The translations under genes and the position numbers were made by a program. A stretch of DNA of 64,000 nucleotides, from assembly GCA_008692225.1 (NCBI GenBank), contig VICG01000006.1:2439001-2503000 (forward strand), read 5' to 3'. Under the pieces are notes generated by a model. The model searched no databases. It was given only the letters and a program-made list of their open reading frames with translations, and had not been told where the DNA came from. This stretch comes from Monilinia fructicola. Taxonomy: Eukaryota > Ascomycota > Leotiomycetes > Helotiales > Sclerotiniaceae. Below, in pieces: positions 47,128 to 57,770 of the stretch. Every line of letters starts with the position of its first letter. Positions within the stretch are counted from its first letter, which is position 1.

Positions 47128-48947
47128 ATGAACTTGAACCCAATTTCTACCGTTTATATGGAGAAACCACATGTATTCGGAGATCCACCCACGGCCAACA
47201 TCTATAAAACTACAGTGCCACATATCATCTACCAAAATGATGATAAAACGATCACTTTGATTGATATCCCACGATCTATCGAAGATGCTCAATATCTATC
47301 CGAAAGATGTATTTCGCGTCCCGATAGTAAGAGGAGGCTTATATCATGTCAGCCAGTGGATACACCATATCAGTCACCTGAGCCCAAATCTATAAAGGCT
47401 CTTAGAAATGCGCCGCAGAAGACCATTGAGGAATTGATGTTGGAGCGTTATGTTCAGCTTGCTTTGGATGAGATGAAGAGGGCGATGCAGGGACAGGGGA
47501 CTATGTGTTTAGATCGTATCTTGGGAAAGAATGGTAATTTTGATGGGTTTCTTTGTTTTGCATATCCTGAGATGTAACTTTATATGAATATTCTATCTTC
47601 CGCATACTCCCTGGTTCTTGATCCAGATTTGCACTATGTTGTCTTCGCCAAAATCATGGCATTTCGCTGTACTTAGTATAACCACTGATTCCGAATTGCT
47701 ATAGAAAACCAAATCAGGAAGAGAAAGTCCTCTGCAGAGCTAGGGAAGTCCCAGCAAACTTTGATAATTGAGTCCAACTGCATGCTCCCAAAGCGCATCG
47801 ATATAGATGGATCGACAGCTACGCTGCCACCTAAATCCAAAATGATTTATGGCAACATCCCTGAAGCCAGTGTCTATGTCGAGAGTCGACCTGATGGCTT
47901 CCCAAGATTTCATGTAATAGTCATGGATCCACCTTGGCCTAATCGATCTGCTTTGCGGAAGGACGCGTACACTATAGCTTCAGGGTTTTTCGGCATTGAA
48001 AACTTGTTAAAGTCGTAAGTTGGTATCATTCATTCTTTCTGAACAATCTCTTCAATAGTCAATTTCGAATACACAGTTTGGTTTAGATATTTAACCATGT
48101 TTGAATGTTCACTTCAGGTTGGATGTTCAACTCCATTTACTTATTCATCATCTTTAATAGATATTTTCTGACACCCCAAATTTTTAGCTTACCATGCAAT
48201 CACATAGAAAACAATGGCTACATAGGAATCTGGACAACCAACAAACCGGCCTTTCGGGCCATGCTCCTCGACCCAGGTGGAATATTTGAGCAATGGGGAC
48301 TCGAATTAGTGGAAGAATGGATATGGCTCAAGATTACCTCGAGCGGTGAACCAATTTATAAGATCACAGGGACATGGAGGAAACCTTGGGAAATTTTGCT
48401 CGTGGGACGAAAGAAGGCTTTCAGAAAAACGGAATGTGATCTCGAAAAAGGACCTGTTGCGGAGGAAGAATTGGGCGTCGAGAAACAGCCTGATGACGAC
48501 GCAGCTGGTCTAGCGAAACAAACCACCATTGACCAAGAGCATGGCATCAAGGAATCCCCAGCTGCCTCATCCAAACTCAACAAAAGTCCAGAATCGTCTG
48601 AGAATACTGGTGTGACGATCAAACGAAGAGTTATATTTGGAGTTCCAGATCTACATTCCCGAAAACCTAATTTGAGATATCTTTTTGGGGAGTTATTAGG
48701 ATTGCAAGATTATCGAGGCCTGGAGATATTCGCGAGGAACTTAACGGCTGGTTGGTGGGGCTGGGGAAATGAGGTGGTGAAGTTTCAGATGGATGGGGCG
48801 TGGCTTGAGGAGGAGGGGGCGGCCGATGCTACCGAGCCGGAGGCGTCTGCTCCGGAGTCTAATTTACCGCCTATTGGAAAGGCAGAGGAGGCAGCGTCAA
48901 GTGTGGAGAACCTGAATGAGGGAAAGATTGAATGCCGGGTGGAGTGA
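47128..48947 (+). CDS. MT-A70 family (METTL4-like) N6-adenine methyltransferase
   Basis: Three exons: 47128-47533, 47705-48014 and 48188-48947 (introns with GTAATT and GTAAGT donors), 491 residues from ATG 47128. The N-terminal part (IIYQNDDKTITLIDIPRSIE) resembles the METTL4 N-terminal region. The catalytic DPPW motif is at about 210-213 (VIVMDPPWPNRSALRKDAYT), followed by GYIGIWTTNKPAF, the EEWIWLKITSSGEPIY block and KPWEILLVGRK. The C-terminus has RKPNLRYLFGELLG and the aromatic GWWGWGNEVVKFQ. MT-A70 enzymes transfer methyl from AdoMet to adenine N6 in RNA or DNA; METTL4 members have been linked to U2 snRNA and DNA. An insert of about 65 residues, acidic and Ser-rich, separates KKAFRKT from KRRVIFGVPDLHSRKPN. 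Substrate here is not predictable. Confidence 0.9.
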
Positions 48948-49132
48948 AGCAAGAGGACGGAATAATGAGGTCGGGCTCTAAACATATTTGTTTCGGCATC
49001 CTTCTTCTCGGTAGGGGCTCTTAGCGAGTGAGGCTTTGAATTTCTTTCTAGGCAGGGGTATTGCCAAGCATTTTTTTATAGACATTTGGGTCTTGGCCAA
49101 ACAATCCATGCTTTTGTACTTTTTCCGGACTA
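48948..49132. other. METTL4-like gene 3' flank
   Basis: Short 3' flank, no feature seen. It runs into the MITE starting at 49133. Confidence 0.4.
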
Positions 49133-49516
49133 CAGTAGAACCTGGTTATACCGGACGAAAAATTCCGGCCAGTTAGATCCGGTATAACCAGGTTTCCGGT
49201 ATATCGAGATGTGTATAATAAATTATACAAAGTTTATACATACTTTATGTAAGTTAAAATCCAAATAAGATTATATAATAAACTTTCTTGGCAAAATCAT
49301 GAGATTAAAGTCACGTGCTATTAATAGTCCTATATAAATTTATACTAAAATACTCTTAACTGTACCGGAATTTCGAAAAACTATGATGGTATCCATGGAT
49401 TCTGTTATTTCGAAATATTCCGTTACTTTCATATAAAATGTGGCATAAACGAAAAAAAAATTCCGGTATAATTAGGATTCCGGTATAACCCAGTCCGGTA
49501 TACCCAGGTTCTGTTG
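49133..49516. mobile_element. pogo/Tigger-like MITE, 384 bp
   Basis: The left end CAGTAGAACCTGGTTATACC and right end (read inward, CAACAGAACCTGGGTATACC) are terminal inverted repeats of about 24 bp. TA flanks both sides (49131-49132 and 49517-49518). CCGGTATA sub-repeats occur several times near both ends. The CAGTNGAACCT start is typical of pogo/Tigger-group elements. No transposase; the interior is AT-rich. Confidence 0.92.
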
Positions 49517-49902
49517 TATTGTATTATCCATCGAAAGTCAAGAGAGAAGAGGCTTGTGTCGTCCACACCGCACAGTATGTAGATAAACTCGGTAGAAGGT
49601 CTGTAATTTGGGAGAATCAGCTCCCAGGTTAGATAATTTGTATGATATTAGAGACCAGAAATATAACAGAGCTGCGAGCGCTGAAATGTTGAATATAATA
49701 GAGGGTTTGAAAGTCAATACCTGATGTCGAAGGAAATATTGACGTGAGTAATGGTATGCTTGGGTTGATGTACAAATAGTGTCTTTTTTATTCTTTGGGT
49801 GCATTTATCCCCATTCAGTGAAATACTCATACAGTCAATTCCAGCCTCAATATATACGCTCTTCCGATGTTCAACTCCCAGATCATTCCCTTCACTCTTC
49901 CT
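49517..49902. other. Intergenic DNA 3' of the uL23m gene
   Basis: 386 bp; no gene supported. A minus-strand frame at 49538-49804 looks non-coding. Confidence 0.45.
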
Positions 49903-50721
49903 CTATGACTCCGGTCTAAGACGAGGAACCTTCACATCTTTCTCGACCTCAACCTCCTCCCCAACATTCACCCAAGTATCCAGAGTAGGCTTCCATACCT
50001 TCTTTCCTTGCAAAATAGCCCTTGCTTGTTCCGCGATTGATAGACGTTCTTTGCTGGGTTTTTGTTTGGCGTCTGGATACATGCTTTCTTGTAGTCCTTG
50101 TTCGAATTCTTTGCGTTTCCTGTTGCCCTCTTGATCCCAACTGTTAAAATCATGTAATTAGCCTTTGCATCTTTGAATGCCCTTGTTTATATTCCCATAA
50201 ATGCTCAATCTCCGTATTTTCTTCCCCCCCCCCACATTCACTACACTGCACCCTCCCATTTCTCGATAAATATAGAACCGCCAAAAATTCAGAACGTACT
50301 CAGAAAAGTCCGTAGGTTCCTCTGGCCACACAAAAGGCCTCTCCATCTCTACCGTCATTCTCTTGATACTCCTCGGCCTAAACCACTTCCTCGGTGTAGG
50401 AACCTTCTGCCCTGGTTTCCCCTCCCTCAATTTCTGCGCTTGAATATAACTCCTCACTCCTCTAACCTCTATGCCATACGCATTCCATAAATAATCTCTG
50501 AGATCCAACTTATTCAAATTGAGGGGTACAATAAAAGATGCGAAAGAGGGTGGAAGATTTGGTGTGCGGAGGAGCGTTATTGTGAAGTTGGGACTGTTTT
50601 TCGAGAAAGGTTAGTGGATTGTGTAGGGTAAGTGAAGGGATCACGAGGGGAAATAGTACAGAAATATTTCCTTGCGACCCATCTTGGGCGCCCGGGAAAC
50701 GGCGGCGAGGGGTGCAGCCAT
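49903..50721 (-). CDS. mrp20: Mitochondrial large-subunit ribosomal protein uL23m
   Basis: Three exons on the minus strand: 50721-50660, 50593-50300 and 50140-49903. Introns have GTACTA and GTACGT donors and CAG acceptors. The product is 197 residues. Sequence in order: MAAPLAAVSRAPKMGRKEIF; LPNFTITLLRTPNLPPSFAS; NKLDLRDYLWNAYGIEVRGV, the L23 fold with its YGV-type loop; and FVWPEEPTDF, typical of fungal mitochondrial L23. A Lys/Glu-rich C-terminal extension follows (NRKRKEFEQGLQES). It binds 23S-type rRNA near the exit tunnel of the mitoribosome. Both small introns are needed; without them no frame exceeds about 120 residues. Confidence 0.9.
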
Positions 50722-51628
50722 GTTTGATGTTAAATTGAGGGTTGAAGCTGTTGATAGAAATCACCAGTATCAGATAAAATTAAGCGCGGAAATATTTCCA
50801 GTTATCGGAAGAGATTTGGCGCGATAGGACTATTAGACGCGATAACCTAAGTCAAGCGCAAAGCTTCTTTTCTCTATACTGAGCAACGGAGTATAAGTAG
50901 GTAGTACTCGATAGCAAAAGATAATCTTCGAATGTTTCAAGGGTGTATTCTATCTATCTATTCATCGGTCATATATACTTCGTTCCGGGCGCTCTTAATA
51001 CTATACTAATAAGTTTATGATTATTTCATCAATTGATGTTTTCCAATACCTATCTAGCTATGGGTACCTAGGTAGGTAGTTTGTTTTAACCTTAGAGATT
51101 ATCGTCATCTCAAAGGAACACAGGAAGCTTGCTATAAATCATACAATCTCTTCAAATTCTTCGGTACCAATCACATAAGTTTCTCCTATCTACAAACCAA
51201 GCGATATTTGCATGTCATTCTTTTCATCTCGTCCCTCCGATCGTTCTGTCTTTTTCACCCGTCCCCGAGTTGTCATACTCATGTAACAATGGAGTTAATA
51301 CCACCCCGAGTTGTCATACTCATGTAACAATGGAGTTAATACCACGGAGTTAACATGTTCCTTCCTAGCTTCAATGGAAAGGATTCGATTCATATGATAG
51401 GCAAATGGCGTTCGTCGATGGACCCGTAAGCTCCACTACCTTGAAAGCCGAGTGGAGGGGTAGATGATGATTTCTAATGCCTACCTAGGAACCTACGTAA
51501 TTCCAAATTTTTATAAGATCAAAGGTTTGCTTCATAATCCTGATCAACAAATTTCTTGATCTTCTCAAACCTTCACTTCTCTCAAGACAAGATATTTCTC
51601 TTCACATATCTTTCAATACTTATTCAAA
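50722..51628. promoter_or_regulatory. uL23m/dienelactone hydrolase divergent promoter region
   Basis: 907 bp between divergent starts. It contains a TACCTAGGTA palindrome (51065) and the 41-bp tandem duplication (51263-51344). C/T-rich leaders precede both ATGs. Confidence 0.5.
51263..51344 (+). repeat. Perfect 41-bp tandem duplication
   Basis: Two identical adjacent copies, 51263-51303 and 51304-51344, each beginning CCCCGAGTTGTCATACTCAT. They lie about 290-370 nt upstream of the dienelactone hydrolase start. Identity suggests a recent event or an assembly artefact. Confidence 0.97.
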
Positions 51629-52629
51629 ATGGCATCAAATCCACCTGCACAATGCTGTACCGTCGGAGTGAAGCACGAGTAAGAATTGATATTCATAAAC
51701 AGTTCCGGATGAGGGGTTTAGGTGGATGAATATGAAGCTAATAGGAATGAAATTATAGAGGCCAACCAACTGGATCTTTTATCAAGATCGCTGACACCAT
51801 TAATACATATGTTGCTGAGCCAAAAGAAAATGTTCACAAGGATACTGCTATTATTTACTTGCCAGATGTAATTGGTATCTGTATGTGTTCCCCCTTCGTC
51901 TTCTGCCAAAATTCGATTTGATTTCCAACATCTAATGCTCCATCTAACCAGGGCAAAACTCTCAGTTGATGGTTGACCAATTTGCCGCCAATGGCTATTA
52001 CACTGTTCTTCCCGACATCCTCAACGGAGATCCAGTTTTTGCTCAACCGCCCCAAGGATTTCGATATCATGCAATGGTTGACCAAGGGTTCTGATGGAAA
52101 CAACCCACATACATATACATATGTTGATCCTATCGTCGAGAAAACAATTGAATACGTGAAGTCTAAAGGATACACCAAGATCGGTGCAGTAGGATACTGC
52201 TTCGGTGCTAAATATGTGGCTAGATATCTGGCTGAGGGGAAGGGTATTGATGTTGGATACGTTGCTCATCCTTCGTAAGTTTTTTCTTGATGTCCACTCC
52301 TCTCTCATATATGATGTAACACTCAATTCTGGGAACCAAAAACCATAACTAATATCCCCTCAAGTTTCATCGAAGAGGATGAACTCCGCGCCATCAAAGG
52401 GCCATTCTCTATCGCAGCCGCTGAAACCGATCACATTTTCCCAACAGACAAACGCCACAAGACAGAAGAGATTCTCAAGGAAATCAAGGCTACGTATCAA
52501 ATTAACCTCTACAGTGGTACTGAGCATGGTTTCTCCGTCAGATGTGATTTGAGCAAGTCTGAAGAGAGATTTGCTAAAGAACAGGCTTTCTTGCAGGCAA
52601 TTGCTTGGTTTGACCATTACTTGAATTAG
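51629..52629 (+). CDS. Dienelactone hydrolase family protein, one apparent frameshift
   Basis: Exons 51629-51678, 51759-51880, 51952-52274 and 52365-52629 with standard GT-AG introns; about 252 residues once one base is ignored. Begins MASNPPAQCCTVGVKHEGQP. The alpha/beta-hydrolase core shows DTAIIYLPDVIGIW, then the nucleophile elbow GYCFGAKYV (Cys about 140, as in dienelactone hydrolases), the acidic residue in AAETDHIFP and the His in YSGTEHGFSVR: a complete Cys-Asp-His triad. DLH-type enzymes open lactone or ester bonds; the physiological substrate is unknown. In the T-run 52036-52040 there is one T too many: DPV reads on as an unrelated frame, whereas dropping one T gives LLNRPKDFDIMQWLTKGSDG and continues to the stop. 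Cytosolic (no signal peptide). Confidence 0.9.
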
Positions 52630-54241
52630 AGATGATGTTCTAACGGGTTAAGGGAGGGATGATTGTAGACAGATCCTCGGGGGCGAGGGGGGGGATCAGG
52701 GTCGGAGGAGAGTATATTATAAGCGAGCATATTGATGAGCGAGAATTTTGATAGACTCGTACTTGGAAAGATGAGTTACACTTTAGAAGGACAGTCAAGA
52801 TGAAAGTGGATTTAAATTTGATTATTACAATTGGAGCCAAATGGCGATACTTAAGCAGGCTTTTTATTCAACTACCGTAAGGAATGACAATAGCTCCGGA
52901 TCTTGTTGTTCTCTAAAATACAAAGCCATAGATACAACATATCTACCGAAAACTTCCCTCCAAACCTACATCCACTGGTGCTCCAAAGAATATAAACCCA
53001 CCATTGTCTTTACACCGAATCACCCCGAGGAAACAAAGCATCTACAAATACAAAATAAACATACCTCCATTATCGCCTACCTACATATACATCATATCTC
53101 CTCTCAACCCCTAGATAATCCCACCATTCCAATCCTACTACCTAATCAATAGCCCCGCTCCACTTCCACTTTTTCCACACCCCCCGTCATCCCCGTTTGT
53201 TCATATACCAAATACCCGGTCTCTCATCAACTTATAATCATCGTGAAACGTACAAGGTTCTCCTGAATCCGAATCTCGCATCTCAAATGCCCGTATACAT
53301 AACATCAATAGACACAGCTAGAAAGCTTCTTGCCAATTCTCTCCTTGAACAAGCGAGTAGCTACTTGTATGCGGGTGGATGATACGATGATAGGAAATAT
53401 AGCGGGGTAGGTATAGTGTTAGCGGGGGAAGAAAGGATGTCGGGTGGGCTAGTTCCAGCCTTGTAGGGCAAATATTGGGACTGTTTAGTATTTATTAGTA
53501 TGTTCTATTATAGTACACAATTACCCGTCTTGGTGATGGTTTGTTCTTGATGGACTTTGGTGTTGTGATTGATATGTGTTGAGTTTTGGGCGATTTATTA
53601 TTATAATTATTAGTTCTATATGTTGAATTACATTACTAGGTAATTATAATCAAAAATCATGGATTAATATTGAAAAATATTAAAAATTGTCTAAAGTATT
53701 CTATAATTCTTATATAAAACATAAGATACTATTTTTCAATAAAAGACTTCTCATTATGGTATTTTATATGAATACTTATTAATCATTTTCCAAGTTGTTC
53801 CTAATTAATTACTTAATATAGTATATTAATTTTCCCCTCATGTTTTCAAAGATAAGAGATCACCGCCTTCGCTTCTTCATCTTATCACAGCAAACCAATC
53901 TTTTCCCTCATTCCTATGGCGAAAAAAAGGAAATATTGGCAAGGATAAAAGCTCCTGCAAGGCGGAGGTAAACCCTTGTGCATTATATACATTTGGACAT
54001 TTTTCTTCCAACGTCAGCAACAAAGCTAGATTATCCCGCACCACTTTTTTCCCACCATGATATCCTGCAGATGATCTACCATACCTTGTTGGTACATCGT
54101 GGATTATTTCTACACTTGTTTCTTGATTATTTTATTGTGCAACGTGAGGATCTGGTGCTTTTTGATATTATGATGATAAGAAACTAAGACGAATCAATCA
54201 GACGGACACGAAAAAGGAGAGTGACAGAAACAGAAACAGAA

Positions 54242-54290
<49 letters not shown>

Positions 54291-54395
54291 GGATAGGAAC
54301 TTGCGTCTTGGAAGAGTTTAGAGGCATGAAAGAAGAGCTTGATAAAGCATCCATCATAGGCATTACTTGCTAGAGCTATCAATGAAGGAGGCAAG
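52630..54395. other. Intergenic region before TSC1
   Basis: About 1.8 kb, no gene supported. A strongly AT-rich segment lies at 53600-53830, with no inverted ends that I could find. A GA microsatellite precedes TSC1. Confidence 0.5.
54246..54286 (+). repeat. GA dinucleotide microsatellite
   Basis: A 41-bp uninterrupted AG/GA run about 110 nt upstream of the TSC1 start, probably in the promoter or leader. Confidence 0.95.
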
Positions 54396-57300
54396 ATGTC
54401 TTCTGGGTATGATATTCCCCAACTTCATCCTCGCATTTCCTCTAACAATATACCACAGTTCACTCAAGGACCTTACAAAAGCCATCAGAACATCAGTAAC
54501 AACTTCCACCCGAATACCTTCGACCGATGATCTTGTGCAAATTATACACTCCTACCTCGAGAAAAATCCTAGTCACGATGAAGCCGATTCCACCAAACTG
54601 CAAGAGGAGTTACTCTCTATCTACGAAAAGGATGTCGTCGACCATCCCGCTCGTTTTGCGCCCTTTCTTTCCATATTGCGAAGGCTCAGAACTTCAATCA
54701 AAGGCAGTGGCAGAATGTTGCAATGGTGGGATAAATTATGTATACCGGTATTGACTCATCTTGGAGAAATGAAGGGGTTGGCATTGGAGGCTAGGTATAC
54801 TTTACTGGACATTCTAGTTTATGAAGAAGATGAGGAACATATAGATGATGTGACAATTACTTCAGATACGGTTGCAGAGAATCTAGTCTCAATATGGATG
54901 GCGAAGAGTAATAGTGGCACCATACACCTTGATGAGAATGCGAGATTCATCGAGGGTCAATTAAGAGGTATACTTATAACATTTGGTAGGAAGAGGCCAA
55001 AAGTATGCATCACTCAACCTGGAGACGAGGATGTGGCGCTGACGTATTACAGAACTTTTTGACCACTGTCAACCGATTTTTCGTGAAGAAAGATAGTCGA
55101 ATTCTTGCCCTCTCATTACTTTGCGAATTTATTCGACATCAACCCCCTCATCTACATCAACTTCTTCAAACCCCTCTCTTCGAAAATCTTTTACGATGTT
55201 TACAAATAGATACCTCGACTCGGGTAATATCTTTGGCCATGACTGCTTTAATCATGTTCCTACCACATATTCCAAGCTCTCTTCCTAAGCATCTCCCTGC
55301 TCTTTTCAATATTTATAGTAGGATGCTATTTTGGGATAGGGAGCGCAAGTACGAAGATATTCCATCATCTGATGATCAAGATGATAAAAGTATCCATAGT
55401 ACAAGTTCATGGTCCAAATTATCCTACTTGCTGGAATCGGAAGATGTATCAGTTCCCGAATTGTTACATTATTATACATTTCTTTATGGCCTTTATCCAA
55501 TGAATTTTATGAGCTACATCCGAAAACCTCAGAAGTTTCTGAGGCATCAAGGTTTCCCAGGAGCAAATGACCTTGCAGTTGAACCTATGGAAATTAGACA
55601 ACGATCTGAACCCTTCAGACAAGTCCATCTTTTACATCCGAATTTCTTCACAATGACTATCGATCAAGAGTTATCTGATACGAATCGATGGATGAAGAGT
55701 GAAGCATCGGATGTTGTGACTGAATGCATGGCACTATACATTCCAGGATATGCTCAACAGGCTCCCTTATCAAGATCACAACTTCCAAATCTACATGTTG
55801 ACACTAATCCCGATGTTCCAGAGCAACCGCTAGTGGAGCACAATACAATTACACCAGCTCAATCTCGACATACGAGCTGGAGATATGCTCCATCGGCTGC
55901 AGTTGCATCGCCAGAAGGACTTAGAAATTCTTTATTGAGAAGGGCTTCGTTTACAAGTCAATCAATGCCTTCGATCGCGGACTCTCCTGTTCTGAGAGCC
56001 GAAAAACGATTCGATAGTCCTACATTGCCTCCATTTATTGCTACATCGCCTTCACATACCAATTTACAAGATATGCTGGATTTTCAACGAGCCGGGTCGA
56101 TCAGAGGAGGCATCTATCAAACCTTAACAAACGAAAGTGTACAGTCACTTGCATTGAGTCACCATGCTCAAGATAATCATTCTCATGTCGATTCATATAT
56201 ACAATCACTTGTCCGTGCACACGCGCCTCCTCGTTCGCCATCTCTCAGACCCGGTACAAATGATTCGACAAAGATTGCATACTTACAGCGGGAGATTATG
56301 TTGTTGAAGAATGACTTGAATTTTGAACGTTATCTCAAACAGCAACATCTTACTCACATTGGTCAACTCCGTCGAAAGGCCATTCGCGAAGCAAGAGTCG
56401 AAGCCGAAACTCAGAATTTGATCAACTCTAATAAAGTCTTGAGGGCGAAGCTTGAAGATGCCAAGAAAACTATTGTACAGATGAAGAAGGAATCTGATAA
56501 GAGTCGAAATCACTCGAGGAAATGGGAGTCTGATTTAACGGCCAAACTACGAGCATTAAAAGAGGAGCAGAAGAAGTGGATTCTTGAGGGAAGTCAATTA
56601 AAACGTGATCTTGAAGCATCGAAGATTGACATATTCAATTTACGCCAACTCGTTGTGCAAGCCGAATTTAAGGTTTCAAATTCCACACAAGAGATTCAGT
56701 TAGTAGAATCAAATAGGGAAGAATTGTCGCGGTTGCGCATTGAGTCTGAAAAGCTTACTACACAGTTACGAAAGTACGAAGCTCGAGAGGTTGATATGGA
56801 TAGAGCGAAGCACGATGAAGAGCAAGCATACAACACGATTGAGATTCTCAATATGAAATTGAAGGCTAAAGACGCCGAGATCCAAGAATTGATTGTCCAA
56901 TTTCAAAAGGATCTTAAAGAAGCACAAAACTCCAATCAAAATGGTTTTGTGAAATTGGATCCTGCAAAACAGCAGGCCATTGACGAAGCTTTGGCTGGAT
57001 CACGAAAGCGCATGGAGGATATGAAGAAAGCACATTCGAACCTTCTGAAGCGATATACTAAGCTACAGCAAGATCATCTGGAAGCACTCTCAGCACAAGA
57101 CAGAGTGTCTGATCTACCAATGAATGTTGATAGATCCCCTGGGCCACAGATTCCCCCACGAGATCATCGTCGGTTGGCGCATAGTTATTCGGATTCGGGC
57201 AGACCAAATTTCATACCTAGCACAACATACCCACTTACAGGCACATCAAGCTTTATTGCTCGCCCAAGGCTCGAGACCCACAGTACAACATCACATGCTT

Positions 57301-57770
57301 TTGTATCCTCACCTACGAGTGCTCCTACAAGCCCAGATTTTTACGGTGGTAGATTTTCCCATTCTAATACCTTTGGTAGGGGACCTGGCTCTTCGCATTC
57401 AGATGCCAGTAGAGATGGCGGCAGTAGTGATAGGGATTCCTTGGAGGCCATGGGAAAGCCAAAAGTAAAACCGCAAAGTGAAGTGAGGGTTTATGGTCGT
57501 GGTGAGTACAATCATGCTTCAGCCCTACTAGATCGTACTTTGAATTCGAACTTGACGAAAGATGATCCTTCCCCTCTTGTGTTTTCCGTCTCTTCGTATT
57601 CATTACCTGACGTGCAAACAGGAGGGGTACAAAATATTGGGGGCACAAAGAAAGATAGGGATAGTAGTATGCGGGAGGGGAGTGGGAGTGGTGCGGAAGA
57701 CAATACCAATAATAGCCCAAAGGAGAAGAAAAAGGGGAGAGGATTGAGAGGATTGAGAGCATTTGTATAA
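54396..57770 (+). CDS. tsc1: Hamartin (TSC1) homologue
   Basis: Three exons: an 11-nt first exon 54396-54406, then 54459-55002 and 55053-57770 (introns of 52 and 50 nt with GTATGA and GTATGC donors). The product is 1090 residues, starting MSSGSLKDLTKAIRTS. The N-terminal helical (HEAT-like) region contains KGLALEARYTLLDILVY, ILALSLLCEFIRHQ and LPELLHYYTFLYGLYPMNFM-like hamartin blocks (here VPELLHYYTFLYGLYPMNFM, residues about 330). A disordered Ser/Pro stretch follows, then a long coiled coil (about 594-870, starting LKNDLNFERYLKQQHLTHIG) and a disordered basic C-terminus (KKKGRGLRGLRAFV). TSC1 stabilises TSC2, and the complex is the GTPase-activating protein for Rheb upstream of TOR. No TSC2 is in this window. 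A longer upstream in-frame ATG would force translation of the first intron, so ATG 54396 is preferred. Confidence 0.93.

Noticed and set aside
53600..53830. Strongly AT-rich patch as a possible RIP-affected element
   Set aside because: No inverted or direct terminal repeats and no target duplication could be found.
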